A stretch of 64,000 bases of DNA from Lumbricus rubellus (taxonomy: Eukaryota > Annelida > Clitellata > Crassiclitellata > Lumbricidae). The position numbers and the translations under genes were made by a program. Numbering within the stretch: position 1 is the stretch's first letter; each line of letters opens with the position of its first letter. Shown one piece after another: positions 11,463-22,145 of the stretch. The DNA lies in the NCBI GenBank assembly GCA_945859605.1, contig OX243818.1:38271750-38335749 (forward strand), in the 5' to 3' direction. The notes under the pieces are model-generated. The model worked only from the letters and a program-made list of their open reading frames with translations. It made no database searches and was not told where the DNA came from.

Positions 11463-11546
11463 TAACCCGGTCTCTGCGAGATGGTATCTGGGGTCTGTGC
11501 TGTGGAATTTAGAGAGTGGCGTCGGCACCTACAGTCTGTCAGCCCA
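11463..11546 (+). mobile_element. RTE-like LINE 3' terminus
   Basis: Short + strand scrap coding EWRRHLQSVSP, the usual last residues of an RTE-type LINE protein, directly followed by the GAT array. A diverged counterpart precedes the GAT array at 31958. Confidence 0.5.
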
Positions 11547-11804
<258 letters not shown>

Positions 11805-11979
11805 AGACAAAAATCGATAAATTTGAAGTAAAAATCTGCTCCAGAAACCAAAAATGTAGAAATTTCATTGACATGTAGCATAAATTTGTAGTTATTCGTC
11901 ACAGTCTGAAATTGAAATGTCGTACTAGCCGTGAACTTTTAGCATTTTTCATAAATGTTTTTGCAATTATTTCTTCCAG

Positions 11980-12199
11980 GAAAGTTTGCCCTACGCGCAA
12001 TTCGTGATTTCGAACCCAGTGAGATGAATAGAAGGGAGAAAAGAAAACTCAGCCTCATTTCAGGGAGAATAAGAGATTTGGAACAAAGATACAATAGACG
12101 CCATCTTCATGGGCACCCTCAGTTGGAAGATGAAACAGCTCTTGCTCTTGCATTTAAAACAGAAGACAAAATGGAGACTATACGTCCTGCAAATATTGG
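11980..12199 (+). CDS. Gene 1 exon A: first part of a split SH3 domain (short-linker form)
   Basis: Acceptor TTCTTCCAG at 11979 and donor GG/GTAACA at 12200. Starts in phase with two bases, ends with two bases of a glycine codon. About 73 residues: FALRAIRDFEP (resembling the first SH3 strand, ALYDFEP), a charged linker of about 45 residues rich in Arg and Glu, then ALAFKTEDKMETI (RT-loop return, like LSFKKGDVIEV). Exon A of genes 2 and 3 is identical in layout but with a far longer linker (about 174 and 167 codons). Exon B supplies the WW and YIPRN part of the domain. SH3 domains bind proline-rich partners; partner unknown. The linker contraction or expansion is the main difference between paralogs. 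Confidence 0.7.
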
Positions 12200-12973
12200 G
12201 TAACAAATCATTATAATGATTATAGCCTGTACTGCAGCAAATTGAGATCCCTTCAAAATGCCATTTGTAAAACTATAGAAAATTCTTCCTCAAAAGTCTC
12301 ATGATTATTTGGCAGGCCTACATCAGTAGGCTATACGACCACCTTGAGGTAACTGGCTGCTACACTGACCAAAACTTCCATGGTCCATCATAATATAAGT
12401 TGCTATTGGATACTGGATTGTACTATACCAATTAAGTTGCAAACAACGTGCAAGATTGAATCACTCTTTCATTCCATCTGTTTCAGTTGAAATTCAGTCT
12501 TAATAATTTTTAATTTCGATAATGAGATTAGAGCGGGTTTTGACAAAATACCCAAGAAGGTGGTTGGACTTAAACAGTGGAATATTTTTGTTGTGTTTGC
12601 TCATTCTATTCAGTCACTAGTCTCGTGGCCTATTTCTGGTTTAACTTGACAAAGACCTGGCTAGACTGGGTTTTTGTTTTGCGTTTGCATTGGTTGATCG
12701 GAGTGATCATTGGTGTATCAACTCATATTATGGTTGGCTCAGCCTTTTCATTACCTGTGGGTAATTAATTATTGGATTAAACAATAAAGACGAGCACCTT
12801 TCAGGCTGCTTCACATTTAAGTTTGACTTATGTTCGACCTGTTCTCATCTGTTTACTTTCTTCGTCGCATAATCTTACTTAGTACTTGTCAGTTTGAAAT
12901 TGATTATTGAAGAGTACATTGCTATAATAGAAACCGCTAATTAAGAATAATGGTGATTGTAATGTTTTTGCAG
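12200..12973 (+). other. Gene 1 intron A-B
   Basis: Intron alignable by eye with introns after exon A of genes 2 (36927 on) and 3 (53280 on): shared motifs include TTGGCAGGCC, CTGCTACACTG and TTCCATCTGTT. It lacks the foldback element present in gene 3, so it acts as the empty site for 53529-54136. Confidence 0.65.
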
Positions 12974-15484
12974 TGATATTGACGGATGGTGGCGGGTGAA
13001 ACACTTGGCCAGTGAAAACATCGGATACATACCAAGAACAGTGGCGGCGCCAGGGGGGGGCTAGGGGGCTAAGCCCCCCCTATCGGCGGCTCAGCCCCCC
13101 CAAAACAAAACGAGGAAAATCTCACCAACGCATTTTTTTTAGCTCTGTTGACCTTAACTGGAGCCCTTTTCTATAGGGCTCTTTTTTGACAGCTAGTTAT
13201 GCCTGATAGAATTATGAAAACAACGGGATTAGATCAACAGAGAAAAAAATTCGTTGGTGGCTGGGGCTGCGACCCAGACCCCGTTGTTTTTATGATTTTA
13301 TTATGCATAACTAGCTGTCAAAAAGAGTCTAAAAGGGCTCCAGTTGAGGTCAACAGAGCTAAAAATGCGTTGTGTGCTGGGACAGACCCCGTTGTTTTCA
13401 TAAGTCTATCTTGCAAAAATATCTGTCAAAAATAGCCTAAAAAAGCTGCAGCTGCGGTCAACCGAGCTACAAATGCGTTGGGGGCTGGGGCTCTGCCCCA
13501 GACCCCGTTCTTATTCATAATTTCATCGTGCATAAATGGTTGACAAAAAACAGCCTTAAAGGGCTCCAGTTAAGGTCAACAGAGCTTTAAAAATTGCGTT
13601 GGTGGCTGGGGCTCCGCCCCAGACTCAGTTGTTTTCATGATTTTATCATGCATATGTAGCTGTCAAAAAAGATCCCTAAAAGGGCTCCAGTTAAGGTCAC
13701 CAGAGCTAAAAATGTGTTGCAGGCTGGGACCCCGTTGTTTTTATGATTTTATCATGCATAAATAACTGTCAAAAAGAGCCTAAAAGGGCTCAAGTTGAAG
13801 TCAACAGAGTTTTAAATAATTCGTTGGTGGCTGGGGCTACGCCCCAGATCCCGTTGTTTTTATGATTTTAGTAGGCTAATATGCATAATTAGCTGTCAAA
13901 AAGAGCCTAAAAGGACTCAATTTGAAGTCAACAGAGCTAAAAATGCGTTGGTGGCTGGGGCTGCGACCCAGACCTCGTTGTTTTCATAATTCTATCAGGC
14001 ATAAGTATCTGTCAAAAAATAGCCTAAAAAGGACTCCAGATGAGGTCGACCGAGCTAAAAATGCGTTGGAGGATGGGGCTACGCCCCAGACCCCGTTGTT
14101 TTCATAATTCTTTCAGGCATATATAGCTGTCAAAAAGATCCTAGAAAGGACTCCGGTTACGGTCAACAAAAGCTAAACATTGTGTTGGTGGCTGGGGCTA
14201 CGCCCCAGATCCCTAAAAGGGCTCCAGTTACGGTCAACAGAGCTAAAAATGCGTTGGTGGCTGGGGCTGCGACCCAGACCCCGTTGTTTTCATAAGTCTA
14301 TCACGCATAAGTATCTGTCAAAAAATAGCCTAAAAAGGACTCCAGATGAGGTCGACCGAGCTAAAAATGCGTTGGAGGATGGGGCTACGCCCCAGACCCC
14401 GTTGTTTTCATAATTCTTTCAGGCATATATAGCTGTCAAAAAGATCCTAGAAAGGACTCCGGTTACGGTCAACAAAAGCTAAACATTGTGTTGGTGGCTG
14501 GGGCTACGCCCCAGATCCCGTTTTTTTAATGATTTTAGTAATATGCATAAATAGCTGTCAAAAAGAGCCTAAAAGGGCTCAAGTTGAAGTCAACAGAGAA
14601 AACAATTTGTTGGTGGCTGGGGCTGCGACCCAGACCCCGTTGTTTTCATAATTCTATCAGGCATAAATAGCTGTCAAAAAAGATCCCTAAAAGGGCTCAA
14701 GTTACGGTTAACAGAGCTAAAAATGCGTTGGTGGCTGGGGCTGCGACCCAGACCCCGTTGTTTTCATAAGTCTATCACGCATAAGTATCTGTCAAAAAAT
14801 AGCCTAAAAAGGACTCCAGTTGAGGTCGACAGAGCTAAAAATGCGTTGGAGGCTGGGGCTACGCCCCAGACCCCGTTGTTTTCATAATTCTATCAGGCAT
14901 ATATAGCTGTCAAAAAGATCCTAGAAAGGGCTCCAGTTACGGTCAACAAAGCTAAACATGCGTTGGTGGCTGGGGCTACGCCCCAGACCACGTTCTTTTC
15001 ATAATTCTATCAGGCATAAATAGCTGTCAAAAAATCCCTAAAAGGGCTCCAGTTACGGTCAACAGAGCTAAAAATGCGTTGGTGGCTAGGGCTACGCCCC
15101 AGACCCCGTTGTTTTTATGATTTTATCATGCATAAATAACTGTCAAAAAGAGCCTAAAGGGCTCAAGTTGAAGTCAACAGAGTTTTAAAAAATTCGTTGG
15201 TGGCTGGGGCTACGCCCCAGATTCCGTTGTTTTTATGATTTTAGTAATATGCATAATTAGCTGTCAAAAAGAGCCTAAAAGGGCTCAATTTGAAGTCAAC
15301 AGAGCTAAAAATGCGTTGGTGGCTGGGGCTCCGCCCCAGACGGTACGGGCTTCGTGCCTTCGGCTCTCGCAGCTTCGCGCCTTCGGCGCTTCATACAAAA
15401 ATTTTCTAGTTGGGCTTAGGGCTTTAGCCCCCCCAAACCTGAAATCCTGGCGCCGCCACTGACCAAGAAACTGCGTTGTAATAG
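12974..15484 (+). pseudogene. Gene 1 exon B: second half of SH3, split by a hAT insertion
   Basis: Acceptor TTTTTGCAG at 12973. Exon sequence 12974-13038 encodes DIDGWWRVKHLASENIGYIPR, then a 2423-bp hAT element interrupts it. The exon resumes at 15470 and ends at ATAG/GTAAAT (15484). The intact paralog is 55550-55629. The double Trp, the Gly-Tyr-Ile-Pro and the following Asn are classical SH3 ligand-face residues. As it stands the insertion adds stops, so gene 1 can make a full SH3 only if the insertion is spliced out or absent from other alleles. Without that, gene 1 is broken here although its later exons remain open. Confidence 0.82.
13039..15461. mobile_element. hAT-type non-autonomous element with about 19 internal ~118-bp repeats
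   Basis: Ends CAGTGGCGGCGCCAGG and CCTGGCGCCGCCACTG, flanked by ACCAAGAA at 13031-13038 and 15462-15469: an exact 8-bp duplication of exon sequence. The interior is a tandem array of about 19 units of 115-125 bp, each with AATGCGTTGGTGGCTGGGG, a hairpin CTGGGGC-nn-CGCCCCAG and AGCTGTCAAAAAGAGCC. No transposase. Members with about 8 units (32388) and 2 units (25606) occur in the same window. Confidence 0.95.
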
Positions 15485-16106
15485 GTAAATGAATAAAGGC
15501 CAGAGGTGGCGTTTATAACATTTAAATCTAGACAAACTTGATAGTAGCCTATCGAATGGATGCACTCTGCCATCGCAGCGTTTGTGGTTTGTCATGTCGC
15601 CTAAACTTTGCATCACCAATAGACGTTGTTCTGGAAAAGAGGATCAGATTGAAAATGTTCTGCTTGCAAATTAATGCTTGATACCAACAACCAGGATTTT
15701 ATTAATTTTATTCCAAAAATTATATAGCACCTCTTTAAGAAACCTACACTGAGTCTCTCTCAGTCCAGACACGACCAAAGAGAAAGGTCTTGAGCAACTG
15801 GTGGAAAGCAGAAAAATTATTCCGATAGAGTAAGCAACACTCTAGCAGTTAAAATTTAATAGCATCAACTTATTGCACTTATAGCATTTACTTTGTGTTT
15901 GTCTCGAATTTCTGCTTTCAGATGATCTTTTTGATTGACAGTTTCGATGTCTGAAACTTACAAAAATTGAACCATTAACGGTTGTAATAAACTGTAAAAT
16001 TAATGTTTAGTGTCATTAATGTGTAGGCCTACTAAAATGTGCCTTGTTGTGATTGCACTGTTAATGAAAAATGAAACTGTACCTTCCACGTTTATGCTTT
16101 AAACAG
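15485..16106 (+). other. Gene 1 intron B-microexon with an old LINE relic
   Basis: Between about 15708 and 15812 lies a 3' fragment of the local LINE (minus sense: AGCACCTCTTTAAGAAACC, GAGAAAGGTCTTGAG). The matching place in gene 3 (about 55925-56012) holds the same relic, so this LINE copy predates the gene duplication. Confidence 0.65.
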
Positions 16107-16135
16107 AAAAAGATTATCAACCTTCTGAGATAACG
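16107..16135 (+). CDS. Gene 1 microexon, 29 nt
   Basis: Acceptor TTTAAACAG at 16106, donor ACG/GTGAGT at 16136. It completes the codon begun by exon B and encodes EKDYQPSEIT, ending in phase 0. The gene 3 counterpart (56725-56753) has the same length, phase and splice borders with four amino-acid changes, which is good evidence that this tiny exon is real. It joins the SH3 domain to the F-box-like exon. Confidence 0.78.
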
Positions 16136-17502
16136 GTGAGTTGTGAAACTAAACTGTTTTATATCTAATTTAAAGCAAATTTTAGGCCTATCACTGAATC
16201 GATTTTCGTAAATCCACTCGATCTTACATTTAAAATAATTTCTTGTTTCGTCATGTGCCCTAAACCTCAAAACAAAAAGTTTATTTGATTTTGATTCCGG
16301 ACTGGGACAGTTTGAAAGTAAATCGACACATTTTATTGTGTTGGGCAACGCAGAAGATAGCGTGACACTAGTTTGCATGGTATGCTTTTTTAAATGCTCA
16401 TTTGTAGCATTTAATAAAAAGCAGAAGAAGTTTCAGGTGGCTGTTGAAAATCGAGTTAATATGTCAGGCTAGATAATTTTCCTCCTGTGTAATTTTGCAT
16501 GCATGTATTTAGCCAATACGACTCTACTTAAAAGCTACAAAGACTCAGAGAGAGACAGAGACACACAGAGAGAGAGACGGAGACACACACACAGAGACAG
16601 AGACACACACAGAGAGACAGACAGATAGACAGAGCATGGTTTAAATTTCCACGAAGTAAAAACACATTTTGTTCTTAATTATGTCTTCACACAATCAGTA
16701 GGCCTAGTTCCTCCTACTAAAACCGCTATGGCTTAGTCCCGATCCTTTACATCAATTGGTCCCTCTCTTTGGAATACTCTGTCTCCATCTACTCGGTCTC
16801 AACTTCTAACTGGTAATCCCTCCTCCTCATTTTCTTTCCTCCAAACTTATTTCTTCTCCCGTGGCCTTGCGCACTGGGAGCGTCTCTGAACGGTCCACCC
16901 TAGTAGAGGCGCTTTATAAATGTTTTTATACAATACAATGCAATACAATAAGGACAAAGCAGGAAAGTATGATGCATTTTGAATTCCCATGTTGTCAGAC
17001 TTCTCTTCTAGAATGCCTAACCTTCCCTACATTTTGCTAGACATTTAAAGATGTATGTAGGAGACTGTGGTGCATTATAATGTGGCTATTATGTCTTAAC
17101 AAGAGAATTTCCATTAGAAACTTCGCTGCGCTAATATGTAGCTTTCAGCAAAAGTATCGGTCTCGTTAGAGAGAGACTAAACTGCAATTCCAACATTTTA
17201 GTTGTAATGAAAAAATTAATTGACTGAGTTTCATATTTGACAAAATTTGACAGTTAGTATTTAACCCTTTAATGCCGAGAAATCCTATACCCTCCAGCAC
17301 TAAAAGGGTTAAACATTTGGCCATTTTAGATTTTGTAGTCGTCAACTCGTCATTTACTGATTCGTTTGAATTATGCTTTTTCTGGAATGCAGCAATTGTA
17401 ACGCTAAGTTATGACAGCTAGGGGTCGTGCTATTAGGTTTAACGATTAATTGACCTGATACACCAAAGCGTTAAGTCTTATGCCTAATGTTTTCATTTAT
17501 AG
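16136..17502 (+). other. Gene 1 intron microexon-C
   Basis: Holds an (AGAG/CACA) simple repeat at about 16543-16636 and a + strand LINE 3' fragment at about 16735-16945 (coding scrap, then GGCGCTTTATAAATG and an ATACAATACAATGC tail). No exon seen. Confidence 0.6.
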
Positions 17503-17689
17503 CTCAGAGATCTTCCACTGGAGTTGCTGGATATTATCCTAGAGAATTCGTATTTGCATTGGGTATTGAATTCCGCACACGACCAGAGAGACGAAGATGT
17601 CATCAAAGCTTTGGCATCAGTTGATTTTTGTTGGTTTGAACGAATAATAAAACGAAGCTTAAAGACAAGAATATGGAATCGGTTGAAAG
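17503..17689 (+). CDS. Gene 1 exon C: F-box-like segment
   Basis: Acceptor TTTATAG at 17502, donor AAAG/GTAAAC at 17690. Starts in phase 0, as the microexon demands, and ends with one base over. 62 residues: LRDLPLELLDIIL, then ALASVDFCWFERI, then RIWNRLK. The order LPxELLxxIL, small residues before a Trp, and a final W-x-RL matches the F-box, which binds Skp1 in SCF ubiquitin ligases. The loop between helices is longer than usual. The gene 3 copy (60092) is about 80 percent identical. Fold assignment is from motif reading; another helical adaptor is possible. Confidence 0.6.
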
Positions 17690-18411
17690 GTAAACCTGGC
17701 CTATCATTTGCCACCGTCAAATGTTTTGTCTAATATAACATTAATTTTTTAAAGCAGCGGAAAGATGCAGGTGAATTTAAACTCCAAATACATATATTTC
17801 CAAACTGAATAGAAATGTTTCTAAGCTGCAAATAATTGTTTCTAGACTTCAAAGAAATATTTACAAACTGTAGACCTATAGAAACTTTTCTAAACAATAT
17901 AAATGTTTCCAAACAGTATGGAGATGTTTCGAACCTGTGAAAAACTGTATTATGACTGTAAATAAATGTTTTCAAACTGTATAGAAGTTTGTATTGTTTT
18001 TTTGTTTGTTTGTATGCGCACTTGTTATAGTGCCCCTTCAAGCGCTCTACTCAGAGTCGCTCCCGAATGCAGCAAGATTACTTTGTTTATCGTCAGCAAT
18101 ATAAATTATTTCTTTTTAAAGAGCGGCGCTCTATTGGCGGCCTTTTTTGCCGGATGCTCATCTGACCGGGTCCCGAATCAGACTGCCTAGAAGTATATTG
18201 GCCGCGCTTTTGATGCAGGTCTGAGGTCTGGTAGATGCTATTCGAGTTAAAACACCGTTGACTTCATTGACTGTCCCCAATCGAAAGAGAATTTGTGGAG
18301 AGGTTTCTCCTTAACCTTTGCTAAAGATATGATATGCTTTATAACAAAGCTGTGATCTCATTCAAAAGTAGGTCTAGTTGTAATGCTGTAGGCTAATAAT
18401 ATTCTTTTTAG
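17690..18411 (+). other. Gene 1 intron C-D
   Basis: AT-rich intron with a run of diverged AATGTTTCCAAACTG-type repeats (about 17795-17985, roughly 28-bp period). No coding signal. Confidence 0.5.
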
Positions 18412-18690
18412 TTCTCCATTATAAAACCAAGAGAAGAACAATAATCATTAGAAACAACAGAACGTACTTCTTGGAGAATATTCAACTATACAACGAGACG
18501 ATGCTGCCTCTCAGCTGCATAACGGACGAACAAAATCTCTTCATTCAACGACAACGTTCAAATCGAGATAAGAACGCAGAACTTGTGTATGTCGCGGAAT
18601 CTTTCGACGAAACAAAGTTTTCCGATTTCGTCAAATGTCTTCGACAAAGCAAGCAGAAGGCAGTGGCAAGAATCATGGAAAACGGAGGAG
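18412..18690 (+). CDS. Gene 1 exon D: CARD-like death-fold segment
   Basis: Acceptor ATTCTTTTTAG at 18411; the one base left from exon C plus TT gives an in-frame valine. 92 residues, ending near GGAGGAG/GTTGAC (weak donor; otherwise a TGA follows at 18693). The six-helix pattern fits a CARD: RNNRTYFLENI (H1), ETMLPLSC (H2), ITDEQNLFIQ (H3), NRDKNAELVYVAES (H4), DETKFSDFVKCLRQS (H5), QKAVARIMENG (H6). The RDK at the start of H4 and FxxFxxCLRxS in H5 are typical. CARDs make homotypic contacts in apoptosis and innate signalling. The weak donor leaves open that some transcripts stop here. Confidence 0.62.
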
Positions 18691-18793
18691 GTTGACAGAA
18701 ATTAACTGAACATTTATCTCGAGGATTATTATTATCATAATTTGCTTTATCATAATAAGAGCAGATTTTCATTTTTGTTGAATTAGATTAAGA

Positions 18794-19204
18794 CAATGGT
18801 TCCCAACCTTTTTGGATTTTACTCATTTAGAGCCACTTTTCCTAAGTTGTAAGACACTGGGGCCACTTGTTCTTAGTAGAAGGACATTAAAGGGCCACTT
18901 GTTCTTAGTAGATGGACATTAAGGGGCCACTTGTTCTTAGTAGACGGACATTAAGGGGCCAAAAGGCAAAAAATTTAATCAACTAAAAGCATATAAAAAT
19001 GTTTAAAAAATTTTTGTTACAGAATGTTTTATGTTAGGCCTATTTATAAACTTCAAAATAAAAAAAATGCAATAGAAAATAATTATTTGTTATATCCTGT
19101 CCATATTGTCAATATTATTTTTGATAGTTATTTTTGAGATGAGGGCCATTTTTTAAGGCCTGGCGGGCCACTTTTGGCCCCCAGGCCACGGGTGGGAACC
19201 GCTG
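18794..19204. mobile_element. hAT MITE with CAATGGTTCCCAACC ends
   Basis: Ends CAATGGTTCCCAACC and inverse GGTGGGAACCGCTG, a common hAT (Charlie/SPIN-like) terminus. Flanks GATTAAGA (18786-18793) and GATTAGGA (19205-19212) match at 7 of 8 bases. The interior has three tandem GGGCCACTTGTTCTTAGTAG units. Lies in the intron between exons D and E. Confidence 0.82.
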
Positions 19205-19367
19205 GATTAGGATATCTTTAAGTCCTTTTAGATTTATCTGTTATTTTGTTAAGACCTTCAGGCAGTGTAGCTTAGTATCCCAAATTCAGTTCATTGTTTA
19301 AAATTTGTGGAAGAGGTGCATGATCCCGATTGGGCTACATAGGTCCTAACATATTTGTGGGGTGCGT

Positions 19368-19615
19368 TGGTGTACTGTTATGTTCGGTGCCTTGTAGCCG
19401 GAAGGTTGCGGGTTAGATATCACATTAGACTGCATGCGGCATAGTAACCCTGAGTTAAGTACTGCAATCCATTATTGCTCATGCACTTCGGCGTGAAACT
19501 CCGATTCAATGTCCAAGTGTCCATGCTGCAAAGGATCGCCTTTCTTTGAGTTGCAGTATCTTGAAGGAACGCTAAAGCAAGTGCTCATATAGGCCCTAAA
19601 ATAAATGATCACTGC
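19368..19615 (+). mobile_element. Degenerate tRNA-derived SINE (tentative)
   Basis: The downstream part (CACTTCGGCGTGAAACTCCG, AATGTCC) matches the SINE at 52005. The tRNA-like head is worn: a B-box remnant GGTTGCGGGTTAGATATC. An old relative, inside the D-E intron. Confidence 0.5.
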
Positions 19616-20098
19616 ATGTAGTAGGATATCTTCATGTAGTAGGATATCTTCAGAACAAGTTTAAATTGTGTGTAGGCCTATAATTTCTCTGTCATCATAT
19701 TTATTCTGTTCCTTTTGCTTCTGCCAATTTTTTTATAGCCATCCGCAATGATTCCACATTGCCAGTGAAAATTTCGCTGAAAGTTGAAATTTATCTAGCA
19801 TCCTACTTGCGTTTTCATGGGAATCCAGGAATTGACATTATCACTACACCTGCTCGGCGATGATATTTTCTCTCGTACTAGACAGAATAGGTCTACTCAA
19901 TGTACCCATGTTTGTTTTAATGTTCGCGGATCAATTAAAACTATCAAATATGAGGTGCGCATGTGAGATTAGGAATCAAATAGGACACTTGAATATTCTC
20001 TACTTTACCCCACAACTCAATTACATATTTAATACAATGGTGGTAAAGTAGATTTTTTTAATGCGAGATTAATTCGACTATAAATATACGATTTGTAG

Positions 20099-20458
20099 GA
20101 GTAATAAAAGTACAAGTGCAAGATCGAGCTGCGAACCGTATGGACATACACAAACTTCATCAGAAAATCGAAGATTATCGGAACAGAACCGTACCATGGT
20201 CTTATGAAACTGACAAACTCATTACTGAACTGAGGGAGAAAGACATAGAAATACTGAACTCACAACTGGACAAACACACTGTGGTCGTTTGGATGTGGTG
20301 TCGTTCACAAAAGGCCGTTGAAAACTTGCGGAAGCTGTACGAATCGAATAAACTGAGAGAGATATTGCTTGGTTTTGCAAATATTACATCGTCTGCTACT
20401 GAAGTCATCGAACGTATAGTTATCAACATTGATAGCAATCAATTCAAGAAAACAGTTG
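20099..20458 (+). CDS. Gene 1 exon E: conserved-looking segment of unknown fold (TRADD-N-like?)
   Basis: Open over 360 nt with two possible acceptors 18 nt apart in the same phase (ATTTGTAG at 20098 or GTACAAG at 20116). Donor GTTG/GTAGGT at 20459. About 119 residues: an N-terminal charged helix (HKLHQKIEDYRNR), a second helix (KLITELREKDIEIL), then a mixed alpha/beta unit HTVVVWMWCRSQKAVENLRKL, LYESNKLREILLGF and RIVINIDSNQFKKT. That last unit recalls a domain found beside death folds in invertebrate proteins (TRADD N-terminal-like), but I cannot confirm it. Placed between the CARD-like exon and the propeller. Confidence 0.6.
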
Positions 20459-21046
20459 GTAGGTTCTTATCAACGCAATTTAGTAAGATTTCACTAAGTA
20501 TGGGTAATCTTTAGAATAAAATGACACAGTGTAGCCTATTAGACGACATTGTTATTATCAACAACAATTTAGTTATTTATTGTGTATGAGGCCTAACATG
20601 CGTATTATTAAGACACAAGTAGACCTAGAAACCGTTCATATTTTAGGTTTAGAAGACAATAATCATGATTGCTCAATGCTCATGTAGGATTATACTTTCA
20701 GAAATCTTTGAATTATGTGTTTTTCAATAATTATCATCACTCTTAATCCCAAAGCTCTTTTTCCTCGACTAATTTTTATACCACATTGTACAATGTACAC
20801 CGTCCATAATCTTTACCTACGAAAATTTCGCAGGTCAGTTAAATTGTGTCTACCATAGTACTTGTAATTATATGGGAATCAAGGAATTGACACATAATAA
20901 ATGCTGTTTATATATGATTTTCTTTCAGTACTGTAGGCCTACTTAGGCCTTTGTTTGTAAAATTTCTCATCGATAGCAAATCATTGCAAATAGAATAATT
21001 ATCAATAATTGTGTTTTAAATTAGTCAACAACGATGGAGCATACAG

Positions 21047-22050
21047 ATGGTAACCGTGTGGCTTCAATAAAATCGAGCAATGAAATTATCCAATTATTGA
21101 ATAACTCAGAATTTCATAAATATGAAATATCTAAACTATTCACAATCAACGGTTGGTATAATAATGGATTTTTTAATTTAGTCGTGAGCTCGAATTCGAT
21201 CAACTTCATTGAGAGAATCGACGGGAAAAGTGCGACTGGGATAACTAAGCTACGAAACGAAATCTACGTCGCCTTTCGTTCGGGTGACCCTGAACGTCAA
21301 GTAATTCGTGTCTTTGAGCATCGAAATCCATTTCGTCTTAAGAAGGAAGTCCAAAAACAAGAGATTGTATTTATCGATGACCTTGGATCCAGTGAGAAGG
21401 ACAACTGCGTCTATATCTCTGATAAATGCATCTGGAAGATGACAAGGGAAATAGATGACGAATACAACATCATCAAGTGGCTGACCAATGATAATTATAA
21501 CCCCGCCAGATTGTCAGTGTCGAGAAATGGTAATTTGTTGATGATTAGGAATTCCAATCTGAGAGTCTACGATTCAAATGCACAACTTATTCGATCTATC
21601 CAGTTGACAAGTGATTTCCGGAATCCTTATCATGCAGTGGAAACGTCCATAGGAAACTTCATCGTCATTCACTTTTTGGAAGTAATGGAACTGGAGCAGA
21701 TCGGTTGGTCAACGGAAAATTGGTGGAATAGAACCGTCGTAAGTGAATTGACGAGCGATGGACAGACGGTCGTACGTCGTTTTGTTTCTTCAGACGTAGA
21801 ACAAATTCACATTGATGCCGAATATCTGGTTAGCGATTCGGACGATCAAGTGCTTCTGGCTAAATATAATGATAGAGTGAATCTTCTTGATTCCGATCTT
21901 AAACGGAATCATATTCTTTGCCCAACGGAAGCTGAGGAAGACGCTCAGATCGACAGGCCACGGAGAGCGTGTTACGACGAGGAAAATAGGCAGCTGCTCA
22001 TCGGAGGAGAATATGGAGGAATTACTGTCCTCTCGATCAGCCGATTTTGA
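21047..22050 (+). CDS. Gene 1 exon F: C-terminal beta-propeller
   Basis: Acceptor GCATACAG at 21046 gives exactly the phase left by exon E (G plus AT). Open to TGA at 22048-22050, about 334 residues. An ATG at 21034 could start a shorter transcript. Blade-like repeats are visible: ITKLRNEIYVAF, CVYISDKCIWKM, LSVSRNGNLLMIRNSNLRVY, AVETSIGNFIVIHF, YLVSDSDDQVLLAKYNDRVNLL and RRACYDEENRQLLIGGEYGG. This is about six blades. No transmembrane segment. The same exon type occurs at 117-1006 (minus) and, truncated, at 43125-43526. Probably the ligand or protein-recognition end of the product. Confidence 0.75.
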
Positions 22051-22139
22051 ACTTACTCTTCATCCCGATAAATCAGCAGACCGCTTAACGGGTGGGGGAA
22101 AAGACAACTTTTATTATCACAAAGGCATGCTAGTTAAAG

Positions 22140-22145
22140 AATAAA
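22140..22145 (+). terminator. Polyadenylation signal of gene 1
   Basis: AATAAA 90 nt after the stop of exon F. Confidence 0.55.

Noticed and set aside
13140..15330. CRISPR-like look (regular repeats with spacers)
   Set aside because: Eukaryotic context, units are contiguous and diverged throughout, no unique spacers, and the array is bounded by transposon ends.
13199..15462. Series of 60-80-residue frames with WWLGLRPRPRCF
   Set aside because: Periodic translation of the 118-bp unit of the hAT array; not a repeat protein.
19749..19862. Possible extra exon after TTTTTATAG (ISLKVEIYLASYLRF)
   Set aside because: No donor follows, and the segment has a diverged non-coding duplicate near 20860, so it reads as intron.
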